NCBI GenBank assembly: GCA_003507395.1
Contig: DNVW01000012.1
Coordinates: 95,069-159,068, forward strand
Direction: 5' to 3'
Source of the DNA: Clostridiales bacterium
GTDB lineage: Bacteria; Bacillota; Clostridia; TANB77; CAG-508
Length of the DNA: 64,000 nucleotides
Made by a program: the position numbers and the translations under genes. Below are positions 57,732 through 64,000 of the stretch, piece by piece (the first letter of the stretch is position 1; each line of letters starts with the position of its first letter). The notes under the pieces were generated by a model. It saw only the letters and a list, made by a program, of their open reading frames with translations, searched no databases and had not been told where the DNA came from.

Positions 57732-59044
57732 GTTCACCAATTAATTCTAAATTTTCTTCTCCTATTATTCTTACTGTTTGTATCGTATTTTCTATCTGTT
57801 TATCTGTTTTTGTTTTTACTACAATATAGTTGGTTGTATGTCCTTTTATGTATTCTTTCTCTCTTTCCTCAAACAACACTTCTAATTTTTGTCCAATATA
57901 TTTTTCATTATGTTCCTTCTGCTTTTTGTCTGAAAGTTCTATCAGTTTTTTACTTCTTTCTTCTTTTATATCTCCTGGAACTTGGTTTTTCATCAATGCT
58001 GCTTTTGTACCTTTTCTTGGAGAATATTTAAATATGTGCATTTTATAAAAATCTATTTTATTTAGATAATTATAAGTTTGGACAAATTCCTCGTTTGTTT
58101 CTTCAGGAAAGCCTACAATTATATCTGTCGTAAGCGCCACATTTTTATAATATTTTCTTAGTAATACAACTACTTTTTCAAATTCTTCAGTTGTATATTT
58201 TCTATTCATCCTTTCTAATGTTGCATCACAGCCACTTTGTAAAGACAAGTGAAAATGGTCACATATCTTTTCCAGTTTTGATAATCTATTTACAAATTCT
58301 TCAGTTATTAATGTTGGTTCTATTGAACCTAACCTTATTCTCTTTATTCCTTCTATTTTATTTACTTCTTCTAACAGATCTATTAATTTATAGTTATTTC
58401 TAAAGTCCTTTCCGTAAGATGCTATATGTATACCTGTTATTACTACTTCTTTTATTCCAGCATTAGCTATTTGAGTTATTTCATTTATTACGCTTTCTGG
58501 TAGTCTGCTTCTTACTCTTCCTCTTGCATATGGTATAATACAGTATGAACAAAATCTATCACATCCATCTTGCACTTTTATAACCGCTCTTGTTTTTTCC
58601 ATATGTGTTACTGTCCCAAAATCTAAAAAATCAGATTGATGTAATACATCAGAAGTTTCACTATATTTTGTTTTTGTATTCAAATAATCATTAACATGTT
58701 CCACTATATTATTTTTTTCATTTATTCCTAAAACTAAATCTATGTCCTCAATTTGTTCTAATTCATCCTTAGATACTTGTGCATAACATCCTGTTGCTAC
58801 TACTACACTATTTGGATTTATTTGCTTTACCCTTCTTAACATTTGTCTTGACTTTCTATCTGCCATATTTGTTACTGTACAAGTATTTATTATATATACA
58901 TCTGCTTTTTCTTCTACTTGTACTACCTCGTATCCATTTTCAATAAATTTTTGTGTCATAGCATTTGTTTCATATTGATTTACTTTACAACCGCAATGTA
59001 AATAGAGCAACGGTCTTTTTCTTTTTATTTTCTTCGTTTTCCAT
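57715..59044 (-). CDS. mtaB: tRNA methylthiotransferase MtaB, with a +1 frameshift at CGG
   Basis: Radical-SAM enzyme converting t6A37 to ms2t6A37. From ATG 59044 the frame reads MENEENKKKKTVALFTL, then CGG (58993-58991), Leu and stop. Skipping the C continues as GCKVNQYETNAMTQ, the family sequence exactly (TLGCKVN), to the stop at 57715, for 442 residues, the normal size. The first iron-sulfur cysteine is the residue right after the restored glycine. The rest is intact: NTCTVTN, radical-SAM CDRFCSYCIIPYARG and a TRAM-like C-terminus. A TTG at 59010 opens the second frame but would lose the conserved VALFTL strand. See the CGG findings. Confidence 0.88.
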
Positions 59045-59068
59045 ACTACAACCTACTTTCAGCAATTT

Positions 59069-59245
59069 TTATTTTTTTGATTTTTCCCATAATTTTTGAT
59101 TTTCCCAATTAAAAGCATCATTTAGTCCAATCTTGTAAATTTTAAAAGTATATGTTTTTAGAACCTTCATTATTATTTTATCACAAAAATTAAGATTTTC
59201 CCCTATTTTGTAAAAAATTATTTGTTTTTTAGTATTTTTTCTCAT
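59069..59245 (-). CDS. Small basic protein, 58 residues, unknown
   Basis: Begins MRKNTKKQIIFYKIGENL and ends ENQKLWEKSKK. It is preceded by TTAGGAGGG eight bases before the ATG, one of the better ribosome sites in the region. Lysine- and aromatic-rich, no membrane helix, no motif I know. It lies between mtaB and the prophage-like genes and may belong to the element. Confidence 0.55.
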   Translation of the reverse strand: MRKNTKKQIIFYKIGENLNFCDKIIMKVLKTYTFKIYKIGLNDAFNWENQKLWEKSKK

Positions 59246-59407
59246 AAATATCCCTCCTAATTGAATGATATTTAGAGATATCTCTTAGTATATTTTACCA
59301 TATTTTCCCTAATAAAATAACTATACTAGGCAATAGGTATATATCTTTCAAACTCTTGTAATTAGTGTATTTACGAGTTTCTACATTTTTCTACATTTTT
59401 CTACAAA

Positions 59408-59581
59408 TTATGATAAATTTTTCACTAATTCTTCCACATATTCACTTGATTTATCTTCATCTTGTAAATTCATTATATCAATTTCCCTTTGTTCAATATA
59501 TTTTTTAAGTCCTTCAAAATCTTTATTATTTAAATATTTTTTTACTTCTCTAATTGTATATAAATGGTTTTGAATTTCCAT
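59408..59581 (-). CDS. Small acidic helical protein, 57 residues, unknown
   Basis: Begins MEIQNHLYTIREVKKYLNN and ends EYVEELVKNLS. GAGGAG precedes the ATG and a promoter lies 33-61 bp upstream. The sequence looks like two amphipathic helices. It is divergent from the HTH regulator, so it may be a target of it. Tandem CTACATTTTT repeats follow it at 59381-59403. Confidence 0.55.
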   Translation of the reverse strand: MEIQNHLYTIREVKKYLNNKDFEGLKKYIEQREIDIMNLQDEDKSSEYVEELVKNLS

Positions 59582-59613
59582 ATTCCCATCTCCTCAATTC
59601 TTTTCTTGTGCAA

Positions 59614-59642
59614 ATTATATCAGAAAACACCTTAATTGTAAA
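59614..59642 (-). promoter_or_regulatory. Divergent promoter region upstream of the HTH regulator
   Basis: On the minus strand TTACAA and TATAAT are 17 bp apart, for the 57-residue gene. On the plus strand another TATAAT (59648-59653) faces the HTH gene. The close, divergent arrangement is typical of a phage-type switch region. Confidence 0.55.
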
Positions 59643-59742
59643 ATAGGTATAATATGTATAACTCTCTTAAAATATAGTTATAACAACGCATAGTTAAATT
59701 TCGAGGGACTTTTTTGTAAAATATATATAAGGAGGTGTAATG

Positions 59743-59980
59743 ATGATATATTTAAAAATAAATGAAATACTAAAAGAAAAAAATAGGTCAAAATACTGGT
59801 TTGTGAAGAATATGGAACGGAGGTTATCAATCACTTTCTAACCTTATGAATAATGAAACTAGTGGTATTCACTTTGATACTTTAGAGAAGCTTTGTAGTG
59901 TTCTTGAATGTGATCCTGGAGATATTATCATTCTAAAAAAAGGGAAAAGGAGAAAAAAGAGAAATGAGCAAATTACTTAG
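59743..59980 (+). CDS. Cro/C1-type HTH regulator, with a +1 frameshift at CGG
   Basis: Small XRE-family DNA-binding protein. AAGGAGG precedes ATG 59740/59743. Frame 0 reads MIYLKINEILKEKNRSKYWF, VKNME, then CGG (59818-59820) and soon a stop. Skipping the C gives GGYQSLSNLMNNETSG and HFDTLEKLCSVLECDPGDI, the normal helix-turn-helix core and the LECDPGD end of this family, to the stop at 59978. The restored product has 78 residues. The second frame overlaps the next gene by 17 bp. Without recoding the protein would be a 34-residue stub. Confidence 0.8.
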
Positions 59981-60362
59981 CAAATATGAAGTATTAAAAA
60001 AAGAATATCCTAATACAATTTTATTGTTTAGAGTGGGAATTTTTTATAATATATTGAATGAAGATGCCAAAATTATAAATGAAAAATTAGGATTGAAAAT
60101 TACCGACTTAGGGCCTCATATTTTCAAATGTGGCTTTCCAATTTCTCAAATAGATAAATATGTTGTCTTATTAAATAAAATGGATTTAAAGTATAAAATA
60201 ATTGATGATTTGCCCACTCAAAATGTAAATGATTACTTAAAAAATATTGAAATAAAAAAAATAATAACTAAAATAGAAAACTTAGATATGAATAACACTA
60301 CTTTTCAACAGGCTTTTAATTTATTATTAGATATTCAGGAAAAAATTAAAAAAAATAAGTAG
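59964..60362 (+). CDS. Orphan MutS domain-I-like protein
   Basis: 132 residues resembling only the N-terminal mismatch-recognition domain of MutS: SKYEVLKKEYPNTILLFRVGIFYNILNEDA corresponds to the MutS 'YxxLKxxYPDxxLLFRxGDFYE' start, but the usual Phe-x-Glu mismatch wedge is replaced by FYNILNED. The remaining MutS domains, including the ATPase, are absent. It overlaps the HTH gene. Small MutS-like proteins are, to my recollection, among the accessory genes reported with diversity-generating retroelements, and one is present here 2 kb away. Confidence 0.75.
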   Translation: MSKLLSKYEVLKKEYPNTILLFRVGIFYNILNEDAKIINEKLGLKITDLGPHIFKCGFPISQIDKYVVLLNKMDLKYKIIDDLPTQNVNDYLKNIEIKKIITKIENLDMNNTTFQQAFNLLLDIQEKIKKNK

Positions 60363-60383
60363 TAGAGGGTTTATCCTCTACTA
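60360..60383. terminator. Bidirectional terminator
   Basis: Perfect 9-bp stem (TAGTAGAGG with CCTCTACTA) with a short loop, between the converging MutS-like and amidase genes. Confidence 0.8.
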
Positions 60384-60387
60384 CCTT

Positions 60388-61377
60388 TTATCTACCAATT
60401 CCTTTGTTAACCATTGATTGAATTAGTGATGCATTATATCCAGCTGCAGCTAATTTATTAAACCTATCTTGTCCGTTACCCCATTTGCCTTGCCAAACCT
60501 CTTTGCATATTTCTTCATTTGATTTCTTATTTGATGTTGTAGTTTTTGCACCTAGAATTTCATTAACTCTATTTTGAATTGCATTTCCATCGTATCCAGC
60601 TGCAGCTAATTTATTAAATCTATCTTGTCCATTACCCCATTTGCCTGCAATAACTTCTTTTGCGACTTCATCTACGGATTTTAAATTTGGTTTTGAGTTT
60701 GTCGAATTACCACTTAGTTTTGCATTTACTATACTTTGAATTGTACTAAAATCATAACCAGCATTTGTTAAAGCTATTTTTCTATCTGCACCATTACCCC
60801 ATTTACCAGCTATTACCTCATTAGCAATTTCTTCATTTGATTTTTTACTTGTGTTTTCTGTTGTAGAAGATTCTTGTCCATTTATTTTATTTGCTTGTTC
60901 TGCAATATAATCCATTTTAGATAATAGATAATCACCAGGACAAGTTGTCGCAGCATACATTCTATGCCATACTAAATTTTGACCTTTTACAAGTTTGCCT
61001 AAATTATTTCTTTTTGCAATATCTGCAACTAATTCTATAAGTTTATTTAAAACAGCATCAGAAACAGGATAATCTCCTCCTAATGAACTATTTGATGTTT
61101 CAATAGTTACTGATTTACAGTTAGAGTCCCAATTCGAATTGCAATATGATGTATTTGCTTCATCTACATATAAACCTACTTCTGCATCTTTTCCTATACC
61201 ATAGTTACTAGAAGCTTTTCTTCTTCCATTTTGGAATATTCCACCACATTGTTTTGCAGTTAATATTCCTGCCATGTGATGAATTGCTATTTTTTCAATT
61301 TTTCTTCCGCTTCTTCCAATAGTATAATTGTTAGAATGTGCAGGTACTTTTACATTTACTAAACTTGAATTACTCAT
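60388..61377 (-). CDS. Phage-type N-acetylmuramoyl-L-alanine amidase (endolysin)
   Basis: 329 residues. Amidase_2 domain at about 1-150, with zinc-site histidines in KIAIHHMAG and WHRMYAATTCPGDY. Three C-terminal repeats of about 40 residues follow (VIAGKWGNGADRKIALTNAGYDFSTIQSIVN type), which are CW_7-like cell-wall-binding modules. Directly downstream of holin-like genes, so it is the lysis enzyme of the element. Its ATG overlaps the stop of a 25-codon ORF (TAATG). Confidence 0.93.
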   Translation of the reverse strand: MSNSSLVNVKVPAHSNNYTIGRSGRKIEKIAIHHMAGILTAKQCGGIFQNGRRKASSNYGIGKDAEVGLYVDEANTSYCNSNWDSNCKSVTIETSNSSLGGDYPVSDAVLNKLIELVADIAKRNNLGKLVKGQNLVWHRMYAATTCPGDYLLSKMDYIAEQANKINGQESSTTENTSKKSNEEIANEVIAGKWGNGADRKIALTNAGYDFSTIQSIVNAKLSGNSTNSKPNLKSVDEVAKEVIAGKWGNGQDRFNKLAAAGYDGNAIQNRVNEILGAKTTTSNKKSNEEICKEVWQGKWGNGQDRFNKLAAAGYNASLIQSMVNKGIGR

Positions 61378-61454
61378 TATTCTTCCTCTCCTTTCCCATT
61401 TGTGAATTCTATTTCCATTTCCTCTGTCATAACTACTTCTTCTTTTTCATTCAT
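61377..61454 (-). CDS. Tiny acidic peptide ORF coupled to the amidase
   Basis: 25 residues: MNEKEEVVMTEEMEIEFTNG then KGEEE. AAGGAGGTC lies eight bases before the ATG, a strong ribosome site, and the stop overlaps the amidase start (TAATG). It lies just after a terminator-like hairpin. It may be a real small phage protein or a leader peptide that sets amidase translation. Confidence 0.55.
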   Translation of the reverse strand: MNEKEEVVMTEEMEIEFTNGKGEEE

Positions 61455-61478
61455 AACGATGACCTCCTTATAAAAAAT

Positions 61479-61513
61479 AATACTGGAAGTTTTTTTATTT
61501 TTCTTCCAGTATT
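61479..61513 (-). terminator. Hairpin between holin and amidase
   Basis: Perfect 11-bp stem (AATACTGGAAG with CTTCCAGTATT) and a T-rich loop, with ATTTTTTAT following on the minus strand. It may partly separate holin from amidase expression. Confidence 0.7.
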
Positions 61514-61546
61514 TAAAAATCACAAGAATAAATTTCTTGTATTAAA

Positions 61547-61801
61547 TTATTGATTTTTTGCATCATAAGCTACAACTGCAGTTCCTACTCCACCTACGGC
61601 AGTTATTACTGCTGTTATTACATCATTAACACCTAAATTTTCTATATGTATTAAGCAACCTACTATTGATGCAATTGCAATTATGATTATATTTTGAACT
61701 GTTATAGGTAAATCATAATTCCAGCCAAAGTGTTTTGACACTTTTCCTGCAATATAAGTAAATAATGTTGTTACAACATATACTAAAAATTGTACTGTCA
61801 T
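61547..61801 (-). CDS. Phage holin
   Basis: 84 residues with two to three hydrophobic helices (QFLVYVVTTLFTYIAG; QNIIIIAIASIVGCLIHI; VITAVITAVGGVGTAVVAY). Size, helices and place before the amidase fit a holin. One base of overlap with the preceding gene indicates coupling. Confidence 0.82.
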   Translation of the reverse strand: MTVQFLVYVVTTLFTYIAGKVSKHFGWNYDLPITVQNIIIIAIASIVGCLIHIENLGVNDVITAVITAVGGVGTAVVAYDAKNQ

Positions 61802-62061
61802 TACTTTTCCCTCCTTTCTAAATTTTCTAAATCTTTAATTCTATTATTTGCAACTTTTATTTGTTCCTCTAAAACAGGAACTCTTTGTGCAAAATTATTA
61901 TGTGCCCTAACTTCTCTTGTAAGTTCTTCTAACTTTGTATCTGTCACTGCTTGTTGAGTTGATAATTTATTTTCGATTTTTTTATTATTAGATAAATTAG
62001 AAAAGACTACACCTACAAGTGCTAAACCACCTGTAATAATTGAACCTATTATACTTTCCAT
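61801..62061 (-). CDS. Small membrane/coiled-coil protein of the lysis cassette
   Basis: 86 residues: a glycine-rich hydrophobic helix at the N-terminus (about 5-22), then a charged helix with heptad-like spacing (LEELTREVRAHNN, VLEEQIKVANNRIKDLENL). This layout recalls XhlA/BhlA-type holin partners, but with the order reversed relative to XhlA. Probably a holin accessory protein. Confidence 0.65.
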   Translation of the reverse strand: MESIIGSIITGGLALVGVVFSNLSNNKKIENKLSTQQAVTDTKLEELTREVRAHNNFAQRVPVLEEQIKVANNRIKDLENLERREK

Positions 62062-62066
62062 GTTTT

Positions 62067-62573
62067 TTAATCCTCCTTATTTTCATCTTTTGTTGGCCAT
62101 ACAATGTGGTATGGAAAACCCTCTTGTTTTGTAATATCTCTAAGTTCTTGTCTATATTTAGCTATTTTTCCATTATAGACATTAGAAAATCCTTCAAAGA
62201 ATTGCTTTAAACATGAAATAAGATTAGTCATGGATATTTCTGCAGGAATATCTAATCCTAATCTATCTATACACATTTCTTTATCAGTATCTTTCAATAG
62301 TTCATTTCTTTTCTTTCTTACTTCAGCTGCTAATTTTTCATAATCTTCTTTTTTTGCAAATTGTAACCATTGTTCATAATTATTTTCTATTTCTTCTGAT
62401 AATTCTTCTCTATTATCGAGTTCTATTGTGTACATATCATATAAATATCTTTTATCATTTTCTTCCACAGTTTCCTCGACAATATTGTAAAAAAAAGAAA
62501 CGGTACATTTTCCGTTTCCCAAATCTTCAATAATAAACCTTTTATTTGGTTTGACACTGTTTTCTACTTGCAT
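62067..62573 (-). CDS. Tail assembly chaperone-like phage protein
   Basis: 168 residues. An N-terminal beta part is followed by an acidic helix with RKKRNELLKDTD, then KYRQELRDITKQEGFPYHIVWP at the C-terminus. The LLxxTD and YRQxLRDI...FP..VWP pattern is characteristic of tail-fibre assembly/XkdW-like proteins. It directly follows the RT (overlap 32 bp) and would help fold the variable tail protein encoded upstream. Confidence 0.7.
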   Translation of the reverse strand: MQVENSVKPNKRFIIEDLGNGKCTVSFFYNIVEETVEENDKRYLYDMYTIELDNREELSEEIENNYEQWLQFAKKEDYEKLAAEVRKKRNELLKDTDKEMCIDRLGLDIPAEISMTNLISCLKQFFEGFSNVYNGKIAKYRQELRDITKQEGFPYHIVWPTKDENKED

Positions 62574-63598
62574 TTCTTAACACTCCTTTACATTTTTCAA
62601 TATTTATATACGGATTAAAATATTTTTGTTTGAAATTACGACTATCACAATGTTTAAGCCATCCGTTGTAGCTTATCATTGCTGAAGCATCTTTTTTAGT
62701 TAATTTTTTCCTTTTATATATTCTTTTGGCTCTTCTTTTTATTCTTAAAAAATTTTCTCTTCTTAAAGTTGTATAGCCTCGGTAAAATCTATATCCTAAA
62801 AAATCAATAGGTCTAGCATCAACTTTAAATAATTGCCAATTTTCTTTTAGTGCCAATTTTTCCTGTTTTAAAAATATTTCTATTTTGTCTTTTATTTTGT
62901 GCAACTCTTTCTTATTTCTGTGAAATAGCACCATATCATCCATATATCTTATATAGTAAGAAGCCTTTAGTTCTTCTTTAATGTAATGATCTAATTCCTG
63001 TAAGTAAAAGTTTGCAAACCATTGTGAAGTGAAGTTACCGTATAGGTAATCCACTTTCCGAGCTGTCTATGATTAAATCTATTAATTCTAATGTATCTCT
63101 ATCTTTAATAATCTTTCTAAATTTTTTCTTCATTATTTCTTTATCTATGTTAGGATAAAATTTTTTTATATCTAATTTCAAAGCATACTTTGTATTCTTT
63201 TTATCTGCAATTAATATTTTCTTAATATATTTGGCTCCATAATGTATCCCACGCCTAGGTACAGATGCACATGTATATTCATACATTCCTCTTTCAAGAA
63301 GATAATGTATGTTTTGCATTAGAGCCCAATGGATGATTTGATCTGGATAGAAACTTGGTTTGAATATTATTCTTTCTTTTTTCCTTACGCCATCGTGAAT
63401 TACCATTTTTATATATGGACTTGGTATATATGTCTTATTAATAAGCATATCATATATTTCATCAACATAAAAGCTGATATTATCTAATATTTTATTCACA
63501 CCATTTCTACCTTTTTTTCCTTTTGATGCATTTATAATAGCTATTCTTATATTCTCTTTTTTTATTATTTGTTCATATATGTTACCAATTCTCTTCAT
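62542..63598 (-). CDS. DGR reverse transcriptase, with a +1 frameshift at CGG
   Basis: Reverse transcriptase of a diversity-generating retroelement; copies the template repeat with adenine mutagenesis. ATG 63598 to codon 186 reads through ...SSESGLPI; then CGG (63040-63038) is followed at once by TAA. Skipping the C gives GNFTSQWFANFYL, the exact DGR motif (GLPIGNxTSQ, with SQ in place of the QG of other RTs). The sequence then continues through the active site YIRYMDDMVLF to 62542, for 351 residues. Other conserved parts: RKKERIIFKPSFYPDQIIHWALM, TCASVPRRGIHYG and KLDIKKFYPNID. Without recoding the polymerase lacks its catalytic aspartates. Confidence 0.88.
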
Positions 63599-63722
63599 TG
63601 AATACCTGGCTTTCTTATTTTGTCTACCGACTTTTCGCTTAAAAGAAACTACTAAGCCAGTCCAGTTTCGACATTATTTTTAGCAAGTGCTATGGAAAGT
63701 GATGTGTAATGATTTAACAAAA
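63599..63722 (-). other. Spacer between template repeat and RT gene
   Basis: About 120 bp with no gene. In other DGRs this segment is transcribed with the template repeat and is needed for RT priming. It contains CGACTTTTCGCTTAAAAG, a small foldback, but no clear ribosome site for the RT except AGGTATTCA at its end. Confidence 0.45.
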
Positions 63723-63873
63723 TAAGTAGGCGAGCCCCGATGTTCCAATTCGCATTCGAAGAAGCATTGTTCAAGTTCCAGTAGAACAAGCCAGCATTCG
63801 TGCCGTTGTCTACGTTACCACCCACGAGGGCAAAAAAACTAAAGAAACCGAATAGCGGGACCGCACACATCAA
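63723..63873 (-). repeat. DGR template repeat (TR)
   Basis: Sequence of higher G+C than its surroundings that is a non-genic copy of the variable region. Its virtual translation has the DGR pattern TNAGLFYWNLNNASSNANWN with nine AAC/AAT codons in about 31, whose adenines are the mutable sites. The 3' end TCGGGGCTCGCCTACTTA (63740-63723) matches the end of the variable gene at 64000-63983 in 17 of 18 bases. The upstream limit cannot be set because most of the variable region is outside the window. The open frame here (63652-63873) is not a gene. Confidence 0.85.
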
Positions 63874-63937
63874 ATCCCCATATAGTTATTATACATATAC
63901 TTTACAAATAATTTAACTACTCTACATTGCAGTTATA

Positions 63938-63959
63938 TGGGGGACTATGCCGTCCCCCA
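63938..63959 (-). other. Hairpin/cruciform downstream of the variable region
   Basis: An 8-bp GC-rich stem (TGGGGGAC with GTCCCCCA) and six-base loop, 13 bp after the variable gene stop codon. Known DGRs need such a short GC-rich hairpin beyond the variable region for target recognition. A second GGGGGACT copy sits next to it, allowing an alternative stem. The 63874-63937 stretch shows nothing else. Confidence 0.65.
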
Positions 63960-63971
63960 GTCCCCCTGCTT

Positions 63972-64000
63972 TTACTGGTATTTAAGAAGGCGAGCCCCGA
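63972..64000 (-). CDS. 3' end of the DGR variable protein (partial)
   Basis: Only the last nine codons are in the window: ..IGARLLKYQ and stop TAA at 63974-63972. The first 13 bases from the window edge are identical to the TR end and so form the initiator end (IMH) of the variable region. By context (tail-assembly chaperone, holin, endolysin downstream) the protein is probably a phage tail-fibre or receptor-binding protein with a C-type-lectin-like or sulfatase-modifying-factor fold. Confidence 0.75.

Noticed and set aside
58991..59010. TTG start at 59010 for mtaB
   Set aside because: It would replace the conserved VALFTL strand with LYLHC and lacks a ribosome site; the +1 join at CGG gives the family sequence.
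59381..59403. CRISPR-like repeat (CTACATTTTT repeated)
   Set aside because: Only two to three 10-base tandem units without spacers; simple AT-rich slippage repeat.
63652..63873. A 73-codon ORF with FYWNLNNASSNANWN as a separate gene
   Set aside because: It is the virtual translation of the DGR template repeat; there is no ribosome site and the homologous coding copy lies beyond 64000.

Overview
The window reads as a very AT-rich (roughly 28% G+C by eye), single-membrane, spore-forming anaerobe of the Clostridia, most like an uncultured gut lineage. The evidence is a set of clostridial sporulation genes (spo0A, spoIVA, sipL, yunB, yabG, sleB, veg), formate-tetrahydrofolate ligase, zinc-binding S4 and S14 ribosomal proteins, two sortases and an LPxTG-type surface protein. 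No species is claimed.

Layout. 1-9 kb: cysteine desulfurase, a CDF metal exporter, a HIT protein, an unusually short alanyl-tRNA synthetase, an OmpR/histidine-kinase pair and trmB. 8.4-12.1 kb: sporulation block yunB-sipL, veg, yabG. 12.2-17.4 kb: ABC exporter, pyrG and an RluA-type pseudouridine synthase, with GGGAC-rich palindromic repeats between them. 17.4-30.3 kb: DUF4363/DUF421 membrane pair, a GlmU with an altered uridyltransferase site beside a UAP-type pyrophosphorylase, spoIVA, sleB, fhs, a DUF212 protein, xseB/xseA, nusB and an Asp23/AmaP envelope-stress group. 30.4-46.8 kb: one continuous S10-spc-alpha ribosomal supercluster on the minus strand, starting from a near-consensus promoter and a structured leader of about 220 nt, and lacking rpmD. 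47 kb: tRNA-Tyr and tRNA-Met. 47.3-59 kb: sortase, spo0A, YigZ and HI0933-type proteins, a PLP enzyme, a WG-repeat protein, a CNNM/CorC transporter, an LPxTG protein with its sortase, and mtaB. 59.0-64.0 kb: the end of a prophage-like element, with a small HTH regulator, an orphan MutS domain-I protein, amidase, holin, tail-assembly-like protein, reverse transcriptase (RT), template repeat and the 3' end of a variable protein. The last part is a diversity-generating retroelement (DGR) cut by the window edge.

The most striking result is a recoding signal. Three unrelated genes (mtaB, the HTH regulator and the DGR RT) are each interrupted by an in-frame CGG codon directly before a conserved glycine. 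Skipping the C (+1) restores the family sequence exactly in all three. Reading the other protein genes by hand, I found no in-frame CGG except in one doubtful ORF. This suggests CGG is unassigned or very slowly decoded here and acts as a +1 frameshift site, in housekeeping and mobile genes alike. Assembly error and true indels remain formal alternatives.
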